Positions 7,508-13,272 of a DNA stretch of 13,272 nt are shown one piece after another (position 1 is the stretch's first letter; every line of letters begins with the position of its first letter). A program made the position numbers and the translations under genes. Origin of the DNA: JTS-RE9 sp964649195 (lineage in GTDB: Bacteria > Planctomycetota > Phycisphaerae > Phycisphaerales > Phycisphaeraceae). Location of the stretch: NCBI GenBank assembly GCA_964649195.1, contig CAZYPK010000148.1, positions 1-13,272 on the forward strand. The letters run 5' to 3'. Under the pieces are notes generated by a model. It had not been told where the DNA came from and did not search any database. It saw only the letters and a program-made list of their open reading frames with translations.

Positions 7508-8389
7508 TCAATCGAGCTTCCTGCCATAGCCGGCGGCAGGCTTGCCGTCGTCGCTGAGTTTGCCGGTGGCCCAGAGGATGCCGCGCGCCAGGGTGTCGAG
7601 GTACACCTTTTCGCTCATGGTTTCGTTGTGGTGGCCGATGGTGGTGCCGAACACGCGGGCCTTGCCGTACTGGTGTACCCAGTAGCACATGTGCGTCTTC
7701 TCTTCGCTGGCCACACCGGTGGCCAGTTCGGTGACATCAGGCATGACTTCGATGATGCGATACAGTTCGCCCTTGGGGGTGGTCCACTTGTCGGGGAAGC
7801 CGGCCATCACCGGATGCTTGCCTTTTTTGGTGATGGTGACGGGATGATGCTTTTCGTGAGCCCGGGAAACGACGCCAAGAAACTTCTGGTACTCGTGGGG
7901 TCCGTTGGGGCGGAAGCAGTGCATCGCACAGTGGATGACCGCGCCGGGCACGCCGCCCTTGTGTTCATCCGTGATGATCTTGACCTGCTGGGGATCGGAG
8001 GTGTCCGCCGAGTTGCAGGTGTTGTGAATGACCATGTCGTACCCCTTGGCCCAGCCGGCGGCGGCAAACGCGGGATGCCTGGCGTCGCCTGACATGTTGA
8101 CGGTGACCTTGCAGTTGATGCGGGATTCGAGACCGTCGGTGAGAATCTTCGCCTGGTTCTTGTAATCGTGATACCCCCCACCGGTGACGAGCAGGATGTT
8201 CAGAGGCTTCACTTCCCTGGCTTCCTTCGCTTCCTTGGCCTCCTCATTGGCGGCCAGCGCGGCAGGCTGATCGGCCCCGGCCTCGCCGACCTTGGCGACG
8301 GGACTGACGCTCTGGGCGTTGACCATCACGAAAGCGGTCGTGGCGAGGAGCGCCAGGGCGATGGCTGAAATGGTGAGCTGGCGTGGCAT
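7508..8389 (-). CDS. Secreted ThuA-domain protein
   Basis: 293 residues from the ATG at 8389, with GGAGA about 6 bases upstream. The open frame extends further upstream to 8530, but that part translates an inverted repeat and lacks a ribosome site. Residues 1-25 are a signal peptide (MPRQL, a hydrophobic core, then VMVNA before QS). A low-complexity Ala/Glu/Lys linker covers about 26-60. The rest is a ThuA domain (class I glutamine-amidotransferase-like fold): ILLVTGGGYHDY, IHCAMHCF, and the C-terminal pattern YGKARVFGTTIGHH followed by GILWATGKL. ThuA was named from trehalose utilisation and the family is associated with sugar metabolism; exported ThuA proteins are abundant in planctomycetes, usually without a proven substrate. 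It heads a probable operon with the MBL-like and CARDB/TonB-like genes. Confidence 0.9.
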   Translation of the reverse strand: MPRQLTISAIALALLATTAFVMVNAQSVSPVAKVGEAGADQPAALAANEEAKEAKEAREVKPLNILLVTGGGYHDYKNQAKILTDGLESRINCKVTVNMSGDARHPAFAAAGWAKGYDMVIHNTCNSADTSDPQQVKIITDEHKGGVPGAVIHCAMHCFRPNGPHEYQKFLGVVSRAHEKHHPVTITKKGKHPVMAGFPDKWTTPKGELYRIIEVMPDVTELATGVASEEKTHMCYWVHQYGKARVFGTTIGHHNETMSEKVYLDTLARGILWATGKLSDDGKPAAGYGRKLD

Positions 8390-8720
8390 GGTTTGTCTCC
8401 GGTTCAGTGTGGACCATTGGAACTCAATGAGGGATACGATGAGCATCAGGCTTATCGCCTTGCGGCTCGGATGAATCTTAAGGCAAAGCCTAAGCCGGCG
8501 AAGCCGGAAACTCCAAATCACAATCACCAAATCTCAAACAAGCTCCAAATTTCAAGCAAGACATCGAATGGCCTGCCCGTGGACGGCGAGCTTGTGTGTT
8601 TCCGTCCTTTGAATTGATTCCGCTTTGATCCCTCCTTGTTTGGAGCTTGTTTGAGATTTGCCGATTGTGATTTGGAGCTTTGTTTCCGTGCGCCGTGCGC
8701 AGAAGTTACAGCGTCAGAAT
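8390..8720. other. Intergenic region between coaD and the ThuA gene, rich in hairpins
   Basis: No gene. It holds the ThuA leader and ribosome site, a CTTAAGGC/GCCTAAG hairpin with one bulge (8477-8494), a CCGGC-gaa-GCCGG hairpin (8495-8507), and a long inverted repeat (8511-8677). The minus-strand transcript from coaD would run through all of these, so they may end or process it. No sharp promoter hexamers were recognised. Confidence 0.7.
8511..8677. repeat. Long inverted repeat, 39-bp arms, 37/39 matching
   Basis: The arm at 8511-8549 (begins ctccaaatcacaatc) is the reverse complement of 8639-8677 (ends gattgtgatttggag) except for two adjacent bases. The spacer is 89 bases (8550-8638). Beyond the arms, cggaaa occurs on both sides with a 5-base offset, so the ancestral repeat may have been longer. 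The arms are AT-richer than the genes around. Nothing in the spacer looks coding. Candidate small non-autonomous repeat element, or a stable RNA fold downstream of coaD. Confidence 0.88.
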
Positions 8721-9251
8721 CTAATCCTTCAGACCATCGGTGCGCATGCCGCCCAGTTGATCCTTTTTCTTGCGCATCAGGTCGATGACCAGTCCGGGAA
8801 GCAAAAGATGCAGTCGATCGATGTCGCCCGCGGAGGCGATCTGTTTGATCAGGCTGGAACTGGTGAAGGCGTAATTTTCGCCGGTCATGATGAAGACGGT
8901 TTCGATCTCGGCGACGGCCCGGTTGGTCAGGGCGAGTTGAAATTCAAAGTTGAGGTCGGTCACGTTTCGTAAACCGCGCAGGATGGCGGTGGCGCCGATG
9001 GCGCGGGCGTAATCGACCGTCAGGCCGGTGTAGGTGGTGACTTCGACGCCGGGTCCGCAGTCGGCGAGGATTCGGGTGATCATGTCCAGCCGCTCTTCCA
9101 CGCTGAAGAGCTCCGACTTGGCCGGGTTCTTGCCGATGGCCACGATGAGTTTGTCAAAGAGAATCTTGCCCCGGCGAATGACATCGACATGCCCGTTGGT
9201 GATCGGGTCGAAGGTGCCGGGGAACAGTCCGATGCGAGGCTGATGGGCCAT
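8721..9251 (-). CDS. coaD: Phosphopantetheine adenylyltransferase
   Basis: 176 residues; transfers AMP from ATP to 4'-phosphopantetheine to give dephospho-CoA, the penultimate step of coenzyme A synthesis, in the cytoplasm. The nucleotidyltransferase motif GTFDPITNGH is at 12-21, RGLRNVTDLNFE at 92-103 and the second ATP-binding motif TSSSLIK at 130-136. The length is a little over the usual 160 because of a polar C-terminal tail (KKKDQLGGMRTDG). I chose the ATG at 9251 because the family starts just before GxFPGTFDP; the upstream in-frame extension to 9395 has no family match. No Shine-Dalgarno is seen, but TATACT ends 7 bases before the ATG, so the mRNA may be leaderless. Confidence 0.96.
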   Translation of the reverse strand: MAHQPRIGLFPGTFDPITNGHVDVIRRGKILFDKLIVAIGKNPAKSELFSVEERLDMITRILADCGPGVEVTTYTGLTVDYARAIGATAILRGLRNVTDLNFEFQLALTNRAVAEIETVFIMTGENYAFTSSSLIKQIASAGDIDRLHLLLPGLVIDLMRKKKDQLGGMRTDGLKD

Positions 9252-9258
9252 GAGTCCG

Positions 9259-9264
9259 AGTATA
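9259..9264 (-). promoter_or_regulatory. Candidate -10 element of coaD
   Basis: TATACT on the minus strand, 5 of 6 matches to TATAAT, ending 7 bases before the coaD ATG. A transcript from it would begin at or next to the start codon. No good -35 hexamer was found at 16-18 bases upstream. Confidence 0.35.
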
Positions 9265-9493
9265 GCAGGCCCGTGGCGGAGGTCGCTTCCCGCAAGCCGC
9301 GTTGAAGGCGATACAGCCGCTACAGATGGACGCCCGGACCTCTGCGCCGAAAAATCCCGCCCTCTTGACTGGCCTGCCGCATCAACGCATGGCATAGTTC
9401 AATCATCGCAGGAGCAACACGGCAACGACGCCCGATGCCACCGCGAACGGAACAGGCGACCGCAAAACCTGTCCGACAACTTCACCCTGGATG

Positions 9494-9534
9494 GGGTCTC
9501 GCACCGGCCGCCTCCCCGGTCGAGACCCTTTTTT
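9494..9534 (+). terminator. Strong intrinsic terminator upstream of the R-M genes
   Basis: GGGTCTCG (9494-9501) pairs with CGAGACCC (9521-9528), with an inner ACCGG/CCGGT stem (9503-9507 and 9516-9520), followed at once by six T (9529-9534). The T-tract fixes the plus orientation. The upstream gene coaD is on the minus strand, so the terminator must serve either a non-coding transcript starting within 9252-9490 or the leader of the methyltransferase gene. Confidence 0.85.
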
Positions 9535-9596
9535 CATTTCCGGGCGACTCGATTATCATATCCCTCCTGGGTTTCACTCATGGTAGGATTGATGAC

Positions 9597-10517
9597 ATGC
9601 GAACTGCCGGCAACGTACCTCACCCGATTCCATATCAAGGCAGCAAAAGGTGGTTGGCTTCAACTGTGGTCGGCTGCATACCCGGTGGAACCGGAACTCT
9701 TTTTGAGCCTTTTGCGGGATCAGCGGCAGTGACTCTCATGGCGGCTTCTAACGGAGCCGCGAAGCGATTCGTACTGGGAGATTTGCATAAGCCCATTGCC
9801 GATTTATGGCGAATGATCATCGGCTCGCCGCACGAGTTGGCGGACGAGTACGAGCGTCTCTGGCACGAACAGATCGATGCAGGCAGGGCACATTTCACTG
9901 AGGTACGAACCGCGTTCAACCGTCAGCAGCAACCCGCGACTTTTCTTTACCTTCTTGCCCGATGCGTCAAAGCCGCGATTCGCTACAACCGCAACGGAGA
10001 GTTCAACAACACCGCCGACCATCGACGTCGTGGCGCGCGGCCTAACACGATGCGGGATAACCTCGTGCGTGCCGCAAAAATTTTAACGGACCGAACACAA
10101 GTCTTCAACGCGGATTATCTCGACACCTTGAGAGAGGCGACACCGGAGGACGTGATATATCTTGACCCGCCATACCAGGGCACGAGCGGGGAGCGCGACA
10201 ACCGGTACGTCAAAGGCATGGATTTCGCCAGGTTTTGCGATGGCCTGCGAAGCCTGACGTCCCGGGACCTTTCGCTCATCATTTCCTACGATGGTCGTGT
10301 GGGAGCGAAAGCTTACGGACAACGATTGCCCGGCAATTTGAATCTTCGACTGTTCGAAGTCAAGGCTGGACGTTCGACTCAAGAGACGCTCCTAGGCCGC
10401 AATGGCATCACGTATGAATCGCTCTACGTCTCTGAAACCTTGGTGGATCGCCTCCCGCGTTTGCCGAGACTGCTTTGTGAGCCTGCTTGTTGCATTGAAG
10501 AACCGATGCTTTTCTGA
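9597..10517 (+). CDS. D12-class DNA adenine methyltransferase (N6-A) of an R-M pair
   Basis: 306 residues from the ATG at 9597, with AGGA 8 bases upstream. Transfers methyl from S-adenosylmethionine to adenine N6 in DNA. Motifs in the order of the Dam/MboIIA (D12, alpha) group: PYQGSK (12-17) before motif I FEPFAGSAAV (36-45), RNGEFN (132-137), and catalytic DPPY (190-193) in VIYLDPPYQGTSG. The target-recognition region lies between, so sequence specificity cannot be read off. The upstream in-frame extension to 9435 crosses the terminator and is not used. The HNH endonuclease starts 10 bases after the stop; the pairing implies host protection against that nuclease. The region looks less GC-rich than the neighbouring minus-strand genes. 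Confidence 0.93.
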   Translation: MRTAGNVPHPIPYQGSKRWLASTVVGCIPGGTGTLFEPFAGSAAVTLMAASNGAAKRFVLGDLHKPIADLWRMIIGSPHELADEYERLWHEQIDAGRAHFTEVRTAFNRQQQPATFLYLLARCVKAAIRYNRNGEFNNTADHRRRGARPNTMRDNLVRAAKILTDRTQVFNADYLDTLREATPEDVIYLDPPYQGTSGERDNRYVKGMDFARFCDGLRSLTSRDLSLIISYDGRVGAKAYGQRLPGNLNLRLFEVKAGRSTQETLLGRNGITYESLYVSETLVDRLPRLPRLLCEPACCIEEPMLF

Positions 10518-10527
10518 CGAGGGGTAC

Positions 10528-11310
10528 ATGAAGAAGCCCAATGTTCCTGCAGAGATTCTTGCTGCAGTCGCTAAAGTCACGACGAAACGCGGAAAAGTTC
10601 TAGTCGAGCATATTTTGAAGCATGGTAAGGTGTCAACGGAAGACTTAGAAACGATCTACGAGTTAACGGATGCCGCCAGCGCCGCTCGTGACGTTAGAGA
10701 CGCTGGAGTGCCTCTGGCGAGAACGTCCGGCAAACGGAGGAACGGCCGTCAAATGGCAATTTACACGTTTGGGGATTCGTCGCAGATTCGCGGTGACCGA
10801 TTCCAAGGGCGCAAGGCCTTTGCAAAAGGTTTCAAGGAACTCCTAATCAAGAGATATGGTGCAAGATGCGCGCTGTGTTCGACGCCATACGAGCCGCGTT
10901 ATCTACAGATTGATCATCGAATTCCATATCAAATCGCGGGCGACGGCTTCGACGAGGATCGTCCATTGGATGAGTACATGCTCCTTTGTGGCTCATGCCA
11001 ACGTTCGAAGTCTTGGTCATGCGAACACTGCGACAACTGGCGGGAGGGGCGGCTACCCGATATTTGCCAGGCATGCTATTGGGCTATGCCTGAAGAATAC
11101 ACCCATATTGCTCTCAAAGACCACCGACGCCTGGAGATCCTCTGGCTTGGGGAAAACGAAGTTGCCGAACATACGAAACTGAATGAGCTTGCAAAGAAAA
11201 ATACGGTTGCACTTCCGCTCTATGCAAAGGCCGCTCTCGCTGAGCATGTCCGGCACCAATTCCGACGAAAAAAAGATGGACATGCGATGAAGACACCGGT
11301 GAAGAAATAG
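10528..11310 (+). CDS. HNH restriction endonuclease candidate with N-terminal winged-helix-like region
   Basis: 260 residues from the ATG at 10528, with GAGGGG just upstream; the longer frame from 10402 overlaps the methyltransferase and is rejected. Residues about 8-80 look like a helix-turn-helix/winged-helix DNA-binding unit (ILKHGKVSTEDLE, then AARDVRDAGVPL). An HNH (beta-beta-alpha-metal) nuclease core follows: CALC (114-117), IDHRIPY with Asp129-His130, and LLCGSC (152-157). Two more Cys pairs, CEHC (165-168) and CQAC (180-183), suggest a second zinc site. The middle Asn usual in HNH is not obvious (DEYMLLC here), as in several restriction-enzyme families. Position directly behind a D12 methyltransferase makes a type II restriction enzyme the best reading. 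Two hand-counted 60-base lines (10561-10620 and 11161-11220) are 47% and 45% GC, suggesting acquisition by transfer. Confidence 0.85.
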   Translation: MKKPNVPAEILAAVAKVTTKRGKVLVEHILKHGKVSTEDLETIYELTDAASAARDVRDAGVPLARTSGKRRNGRQMAIYTFGDSSQIRGDRFQGRKAFAKGFKELLIKRYGARCALCSTPYEPRYLQIDHRIPYQIAGDGFDEDRPLDEYMLLCGSCQRSKSWSCEHCDNWREGRLPDICQACYWAMPEEYTHIALKDHRRLEILWLGENEVAEHTKLNELAKKNTVALPLYAKAALAEHVRHQFRRKKDGHAMKTPVKK

Positions 11311-11371
11311 AAACCGGCGACGGCGGGAGCGTGAAGTTCAGCATCATTCCAAACAGATTCAGGAGATCATC

Positions 11372-12577
11372 ATGCGGCGATTCGTGTCTGCGTTGGCTGT
11401 CGTTGCTTGTTGCATCCTCTCTGTTGCCGTCCACGCCGCTGAGCAACAACGCAACGCCGCTGATCTCTATCGCGAAGCCTTTAAGACATTCGAGGATCTT
11501 CCTGCTGATCTGACGGCGGCTCTGCATGAAGAGGACGACGACGGATTTCGTTCGCTGAGTGAAAACCAGAAGAAACTGGTTGAATCCACCGCGAAGATAT
11601 CAAGGTTGTTGGGGAACGCCTCAATGGAAGAGCGGTGCGAATGGGACGAGCCGTTCTTCAAGAATCCGATGAACATTCAGTCTCCCGGTTGGCTTGGCAC
11701 TGCCCGCAGGGTGTCGCGTCTGGCCTGCCTTCGATCCAGGTATCTCCGTGATTTGCACAAGGAGGTGTTGGAGGGAAATGAAGAGGTGATCCGGGCGTGG
11801 GCCATGGGGCGAAGGATCAGCCGGGGTTCGACGCTCATCAACGGGCTGGTTCAGATTTCGATCGATGCGATGTTCATTGATCACCTGGCGGCGACGCTTC
11901 CTTCGATGAGCGGTGTGGAGGCCGAGTTTCTCCTTCGTCGGATGGACGCGCTCCCCAAGGCTGACACGCTTCGAGAAACAGCCGAACGCGAGATGAAGGC
12001 GGTCATCCGATGGTTTCGAGAAGAGTTCCCCAAGGATGTGGACAAATGTGTCGCTGAATGGGAGGCCATGAAACGACAGTCGCATGAGTTTTACAGCGTG
12101 ATAGGCGAAGACGACAGCGACTTCGATCCGCTTCCGTATCGTGCCGTGGGTGTCATCGCGAAGAAGGATCCGAAGCGATATCAAGCGATGGTGGACGAGT
12201 TCGAGAAGGCGTACCAAGGCCACCTGAAGATTTTCGATGTGCCGCTCGACAAGGTTGATGCGACATTCGACGAATGGAAGAAAGGCATCAACGAGAACAA
12301 CCGACTCATCAAGGAGATTGCCGGGGATAAACCGGGCATCTTCAAGAACCTGCCCCGGACGGAGCATCGCGTTGCGGTGCTGTATGCCATGTTTCGCGCC
12401 GGGGCTGCGTATCTCGATGATGGAGAGGCGGCGCTGGCCAAGCACAAGGAGCCGGGGTCGGAGGAGACCTTCATCATCGAGAAGCATGACAAAGGCTTCA
12501 CCCTTCGATCACGTCGATATACGGATGCGGATTCCGCACCGTGGTCATTGCGGTTTGGCCCGCCGGTGAGGAAATAG
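11372..12577 (+). CDS. Exported protein of unknown function
   Basis: 401 residues; I do not recognise a named family. The start is firm: AGGAG lies 7 bases before the ATG. Residues 1-22 are a signal peptide (MRRF, a hydrophobic core, VHA before AEQQ). VVACC (10-14) also fits a minimal lipobox, so a lipoprotein is an alternative, although the segment before the Cys is short. The mature part is mostly charged and helical, with a DLPADLTAAL motif near 42-51, EDDDGFRSLSENQKKL near 54-69, and a second half rich in Lys/Asp/Glu. No catalytic motif or membrane segment is seen after the leader. It is 61 bases after the HNH gene on the same strand but is probably not part of the R-M system. A periplasmic or surface role is inferred only from the leader. 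Confidence 0.8.
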   Translation: MRRFVSALAVVACCILSVAVHAAEQQRNAADLYREAFKTFEDLPADLTAALHEEDDDGFRSLSENQKKLVESTAKISRLLGNASMEERCEWDEPFFKNPMNIQSPGWLGTARRVSRLACLRSRYLRDLHKEVLEGNEEVIRAWAMGRRISRGSTLINGLVQISIDAMFIDHLAATLPSMSGVEAEFLLRRMDALPKADTLRETAEREMKAVIRWFREEFPKDVDKCVAEWEAMKRQSHEFYSVIGEDDSDFDPLPYRAVGVIAKKDPKRYQAMVDEFEKAYQGHLKIFDVPLDKVDATFDEWKKGINENNRLIKEIAGDKPGIFKNLPRTEHRVAVLYAMFRAGAAYLDDGEAALAKHKEPGSEETFIIEKHDKGFTLRSRRYTDADSAPWSLRFGPPVRK

Positions 12578-12601
12578 AAAACATACGGTTGATCCACGAT
12601 A

Positions 12602-12621
12602 GCCCCGGCCTTGGCCGGGGC
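12602..12621. terminator. GC-rich hairpin after the exported-protein gene
   Basis: GCCCCGGCC (12602-12610) and GGCCGGGGC (12613-12621) form a perfect 9-base inverted repeat separated by TT, beginning 25 bases after the stop codon. There is no T-tract, so it is a terminator-like hairpin rather than a standard intrinsic terminator. It could serve transcripts from either side. Confidence 0.5.
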
Positions 12622-12681
12622 CATGTGCCCGGATACTCCGGCGAGTTCGATGCCGCAAGGTTTGAAATAACCATTAAGAAA

Positions 12682-13272
12682 CTATCTCAAAACGCTCAAT
12701 CGATGCAATCGTCTATACCACAGCAGCGCACAGGCCAACTGAATCAATCCAAGGTAGTTGCATGACTTCTTGGCGTACCGAACCAGAATCCCACGGCACT
12801 TGCTCAGCCAGGCGAGCGTCCGCTCCACCACCCAGCGACGGGCCGGATGGGTTCTTTTGCGATCCTTCGCGTCGATCTTCTCCTCGCCGATCCGCCGGAT
12901 GTGCGGCGTGTACTGGTGCTTCGCCACCGCCGTCTCACCGGTCGGGTTGTCGTAGCCTTTGTCCAAGCACAGGTGCTGTGGCTCGTCCTCTGTCGGCTCG
13001 GGACGCGCGACCACAATTGACTCGATCGTCGCCTCCAGCAGCTTCGTGTCGTGCACATTGGCCGCCGCCACCACCACGCCCAGTGGTCCGCCGTCGGCCT
13101 CGACGATCACACTGCGCTTGCTGCCATTTTTGCCGCGATCCGTTGGGTTCTTGCCCACTTGATCCCCCCAAAACGCGCCTTGCCCAAGGCGGCGTCGGCG
13201 CTTTGCCACTGCCAATCCACGCCGCCCAGTTCGTCGCAGTGTTCGATCATCACCGCCCAGATGCGTTCGAGC
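12682..13272 (-). CDS. IS5-family transposase, 5' end outside window, two frames joined by a -1 frameshift
   Basis: Catalyses cut-and-insert movement of its own IS element. From the right edge the first frame reads LERIWAVMIEHCDELGG, VDWQWQSADAAL and GKARFGG. It then meets a T4G6 run (13164-13173), after which the other frame gives DQVGKNPTDRGKNGSKRS to the stop at 12682. The joined sequence matches the IS5 pattern. The DDE triad is visible: Asp in QSADA (first frame), Asp in CLDKGYD, and Glu in RWVVERTLAWL (second frame). A -1 slip on the G run restores the family sequence exactly, so it may be programmed slippage, as known for part of the IS5 family (IS427-like), rather than a disabling mutation. 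Confidence 0.88.
   Translation of the reverse strand, partial: ARTHLGGDDRTLRRTGRRGLAVAKRRRRLGQGAFWGDQVGKNPTDRGKNGSKRSVIVEADGGPLGVVVAAANVHDTKLLEATIESIVVARPEPTEDEPQHLCLDKGYDNPTGETAVAKHQYTPHIRRIGEEKIDAKDRKRTHPARRWVVERTLAWLSKCRGILVRYAKKSCNYLGLIQLACALLWYRRLHRLSVLR

Larger units (their letters stand above)
9252..9596. other. Intergenic region between divergent coaD and the methyltransferase gene
   Basis: No protein gene is supported. It contains a candidate -10 for coaD at the left, a TTGACT hexamer (about 9364-9369) that could belong to a plus-strand promoter without a clean -10 partner, a small ACAGG/CCTGT hairpin near 9454-9475, and a strong plus-strand intrinsic terminator at 9494-9534. The methyltransferase ribosome site (TAGGA, 8 bases before ATG 9597) lies at the right end. 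Confidence 0.6.
12578..13272. mobile_element. Partial IS5-family insertion sequence, 3' end in window
   Basis: The transposase and its downstream end lie in the window; the other end is beyond 13272, so the inverted repeats cannot be paired and the exact boundary is not fixed. The boundary probably lies close to the transposase stop, near 12660-12690, where aaactatctc (12679-12688) overlaps the stop codon and could be part of the terminal repeat. The range given is the outer limit. The element sits after the stop of the exported-protein gene and breaks no visible gene. Confidence 0.6.

Noticed and set aside
8390..8530. Extended N-terminus of the ThuA protein starting at 8530
   Set aside because: It translates the inverted-repeat arm and has no ribosome site; the start at 8389 has a good site and begins a signal peptide.
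8658..8972. Plus-strand frame starting MPIVIWSF
   Set aside because: It starts in the other arm of the inverted repeat and runs antisense through coaD.
9435..9596. Upstream extension of the methyltransferase
   Set aside because: It crosses the strong terminator and has no family similarity; ATG 9597 has AGGA at good spacing right before the PYQGSK region.
10402..10527. Upstream extension of the HNH protein overlapping the methyltransferase
   Set aside because: The extension is a shadow of methyltransferase codons; ATG 10528 has a GAGGGG site.
11621..12487. 288-codon minus-strand frame opposite the exported protein
   Set aside because: Antisense shadow; the plus frame has a signal peptide and a strong ribosome site.
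12935..13215. A separate intact transposase gene starting MAVAKRRRR
   Set aside because: That start is out of frame with the upstream transposase sequence (VDWQWQSADAAL); the protein is one product split by a frameshift.

Overview
The window reads like a chromosomal segment of a GC-rich member of the Planctomycetota, possibly class Phycisphaerae. The reasons are a giant surface protein opening with the LEPR-XLL motif (LEPRLLLSG), a secreted ThuA-domain protein, a protein joining CARDB repeats to a TonB-like C-terminus, and an uncharacterised exported protein of a type common in that phylum. The assignment rests on protein style, not on a marker gene.

Layout. Positions 1-3642 (minus strand) hold the 5' part of a very large secreted protein: a LEPR-XLL leader, 14 visible FG-GAP/VCBS-type blades interrupted by a 100-N assembly gap (2626-2725), an Ig-like segment, and at least three choice-of-anchor-D (ASPM-SPD-2-Hydin-like) repeats that run off the left edge. 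Positions 3643-4178 are intergenic, with a 15-C run inside a hairpin. A likely minus-strand operon follows: ThuA-domain protein (8389-7508), a metallo-beta-lactamase-fold protein lacking most metal ligands (7506-6826), and a membrane-anchored CARDB/Pro-rich/TonB-C protein (6764-4179). A structured region with a 39-bp-arm inverted repeat (8511-8677) separates this operon from coaD (9251-8721, minus).

Right of coaD the sense changes. An intergenic region with a strong plus-strand intrinsic terminator (9494-9534) precedes a compact restriction-modification pair: a D12-class adenine methyltransferase (9597-10517) and, 10 bases later, an HNH endonuclease with an N-terminal winged-helix-like region (10528-11310). 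Parts of this pair are clearly lower in GC than the flanks. An exported protein of unknown function (11372-12577) and a GC-rich hairpin follow. The right edge is the 3' part of an IS5-family transposase on the minus strand, read in two frames joined at a T4G6 slippery run.

The genes fall into unrelated jobs: cell-surface architecture (LEPR-XLL protein, CARDB/TonB protein), envelope or sugar-related functions (ThuA, MBL-like), coenzyme A synthesis (coaD) and defence/mobile DNA (R-M pair, IS5). No rRNA, tRNA or CRISPR array was seen.
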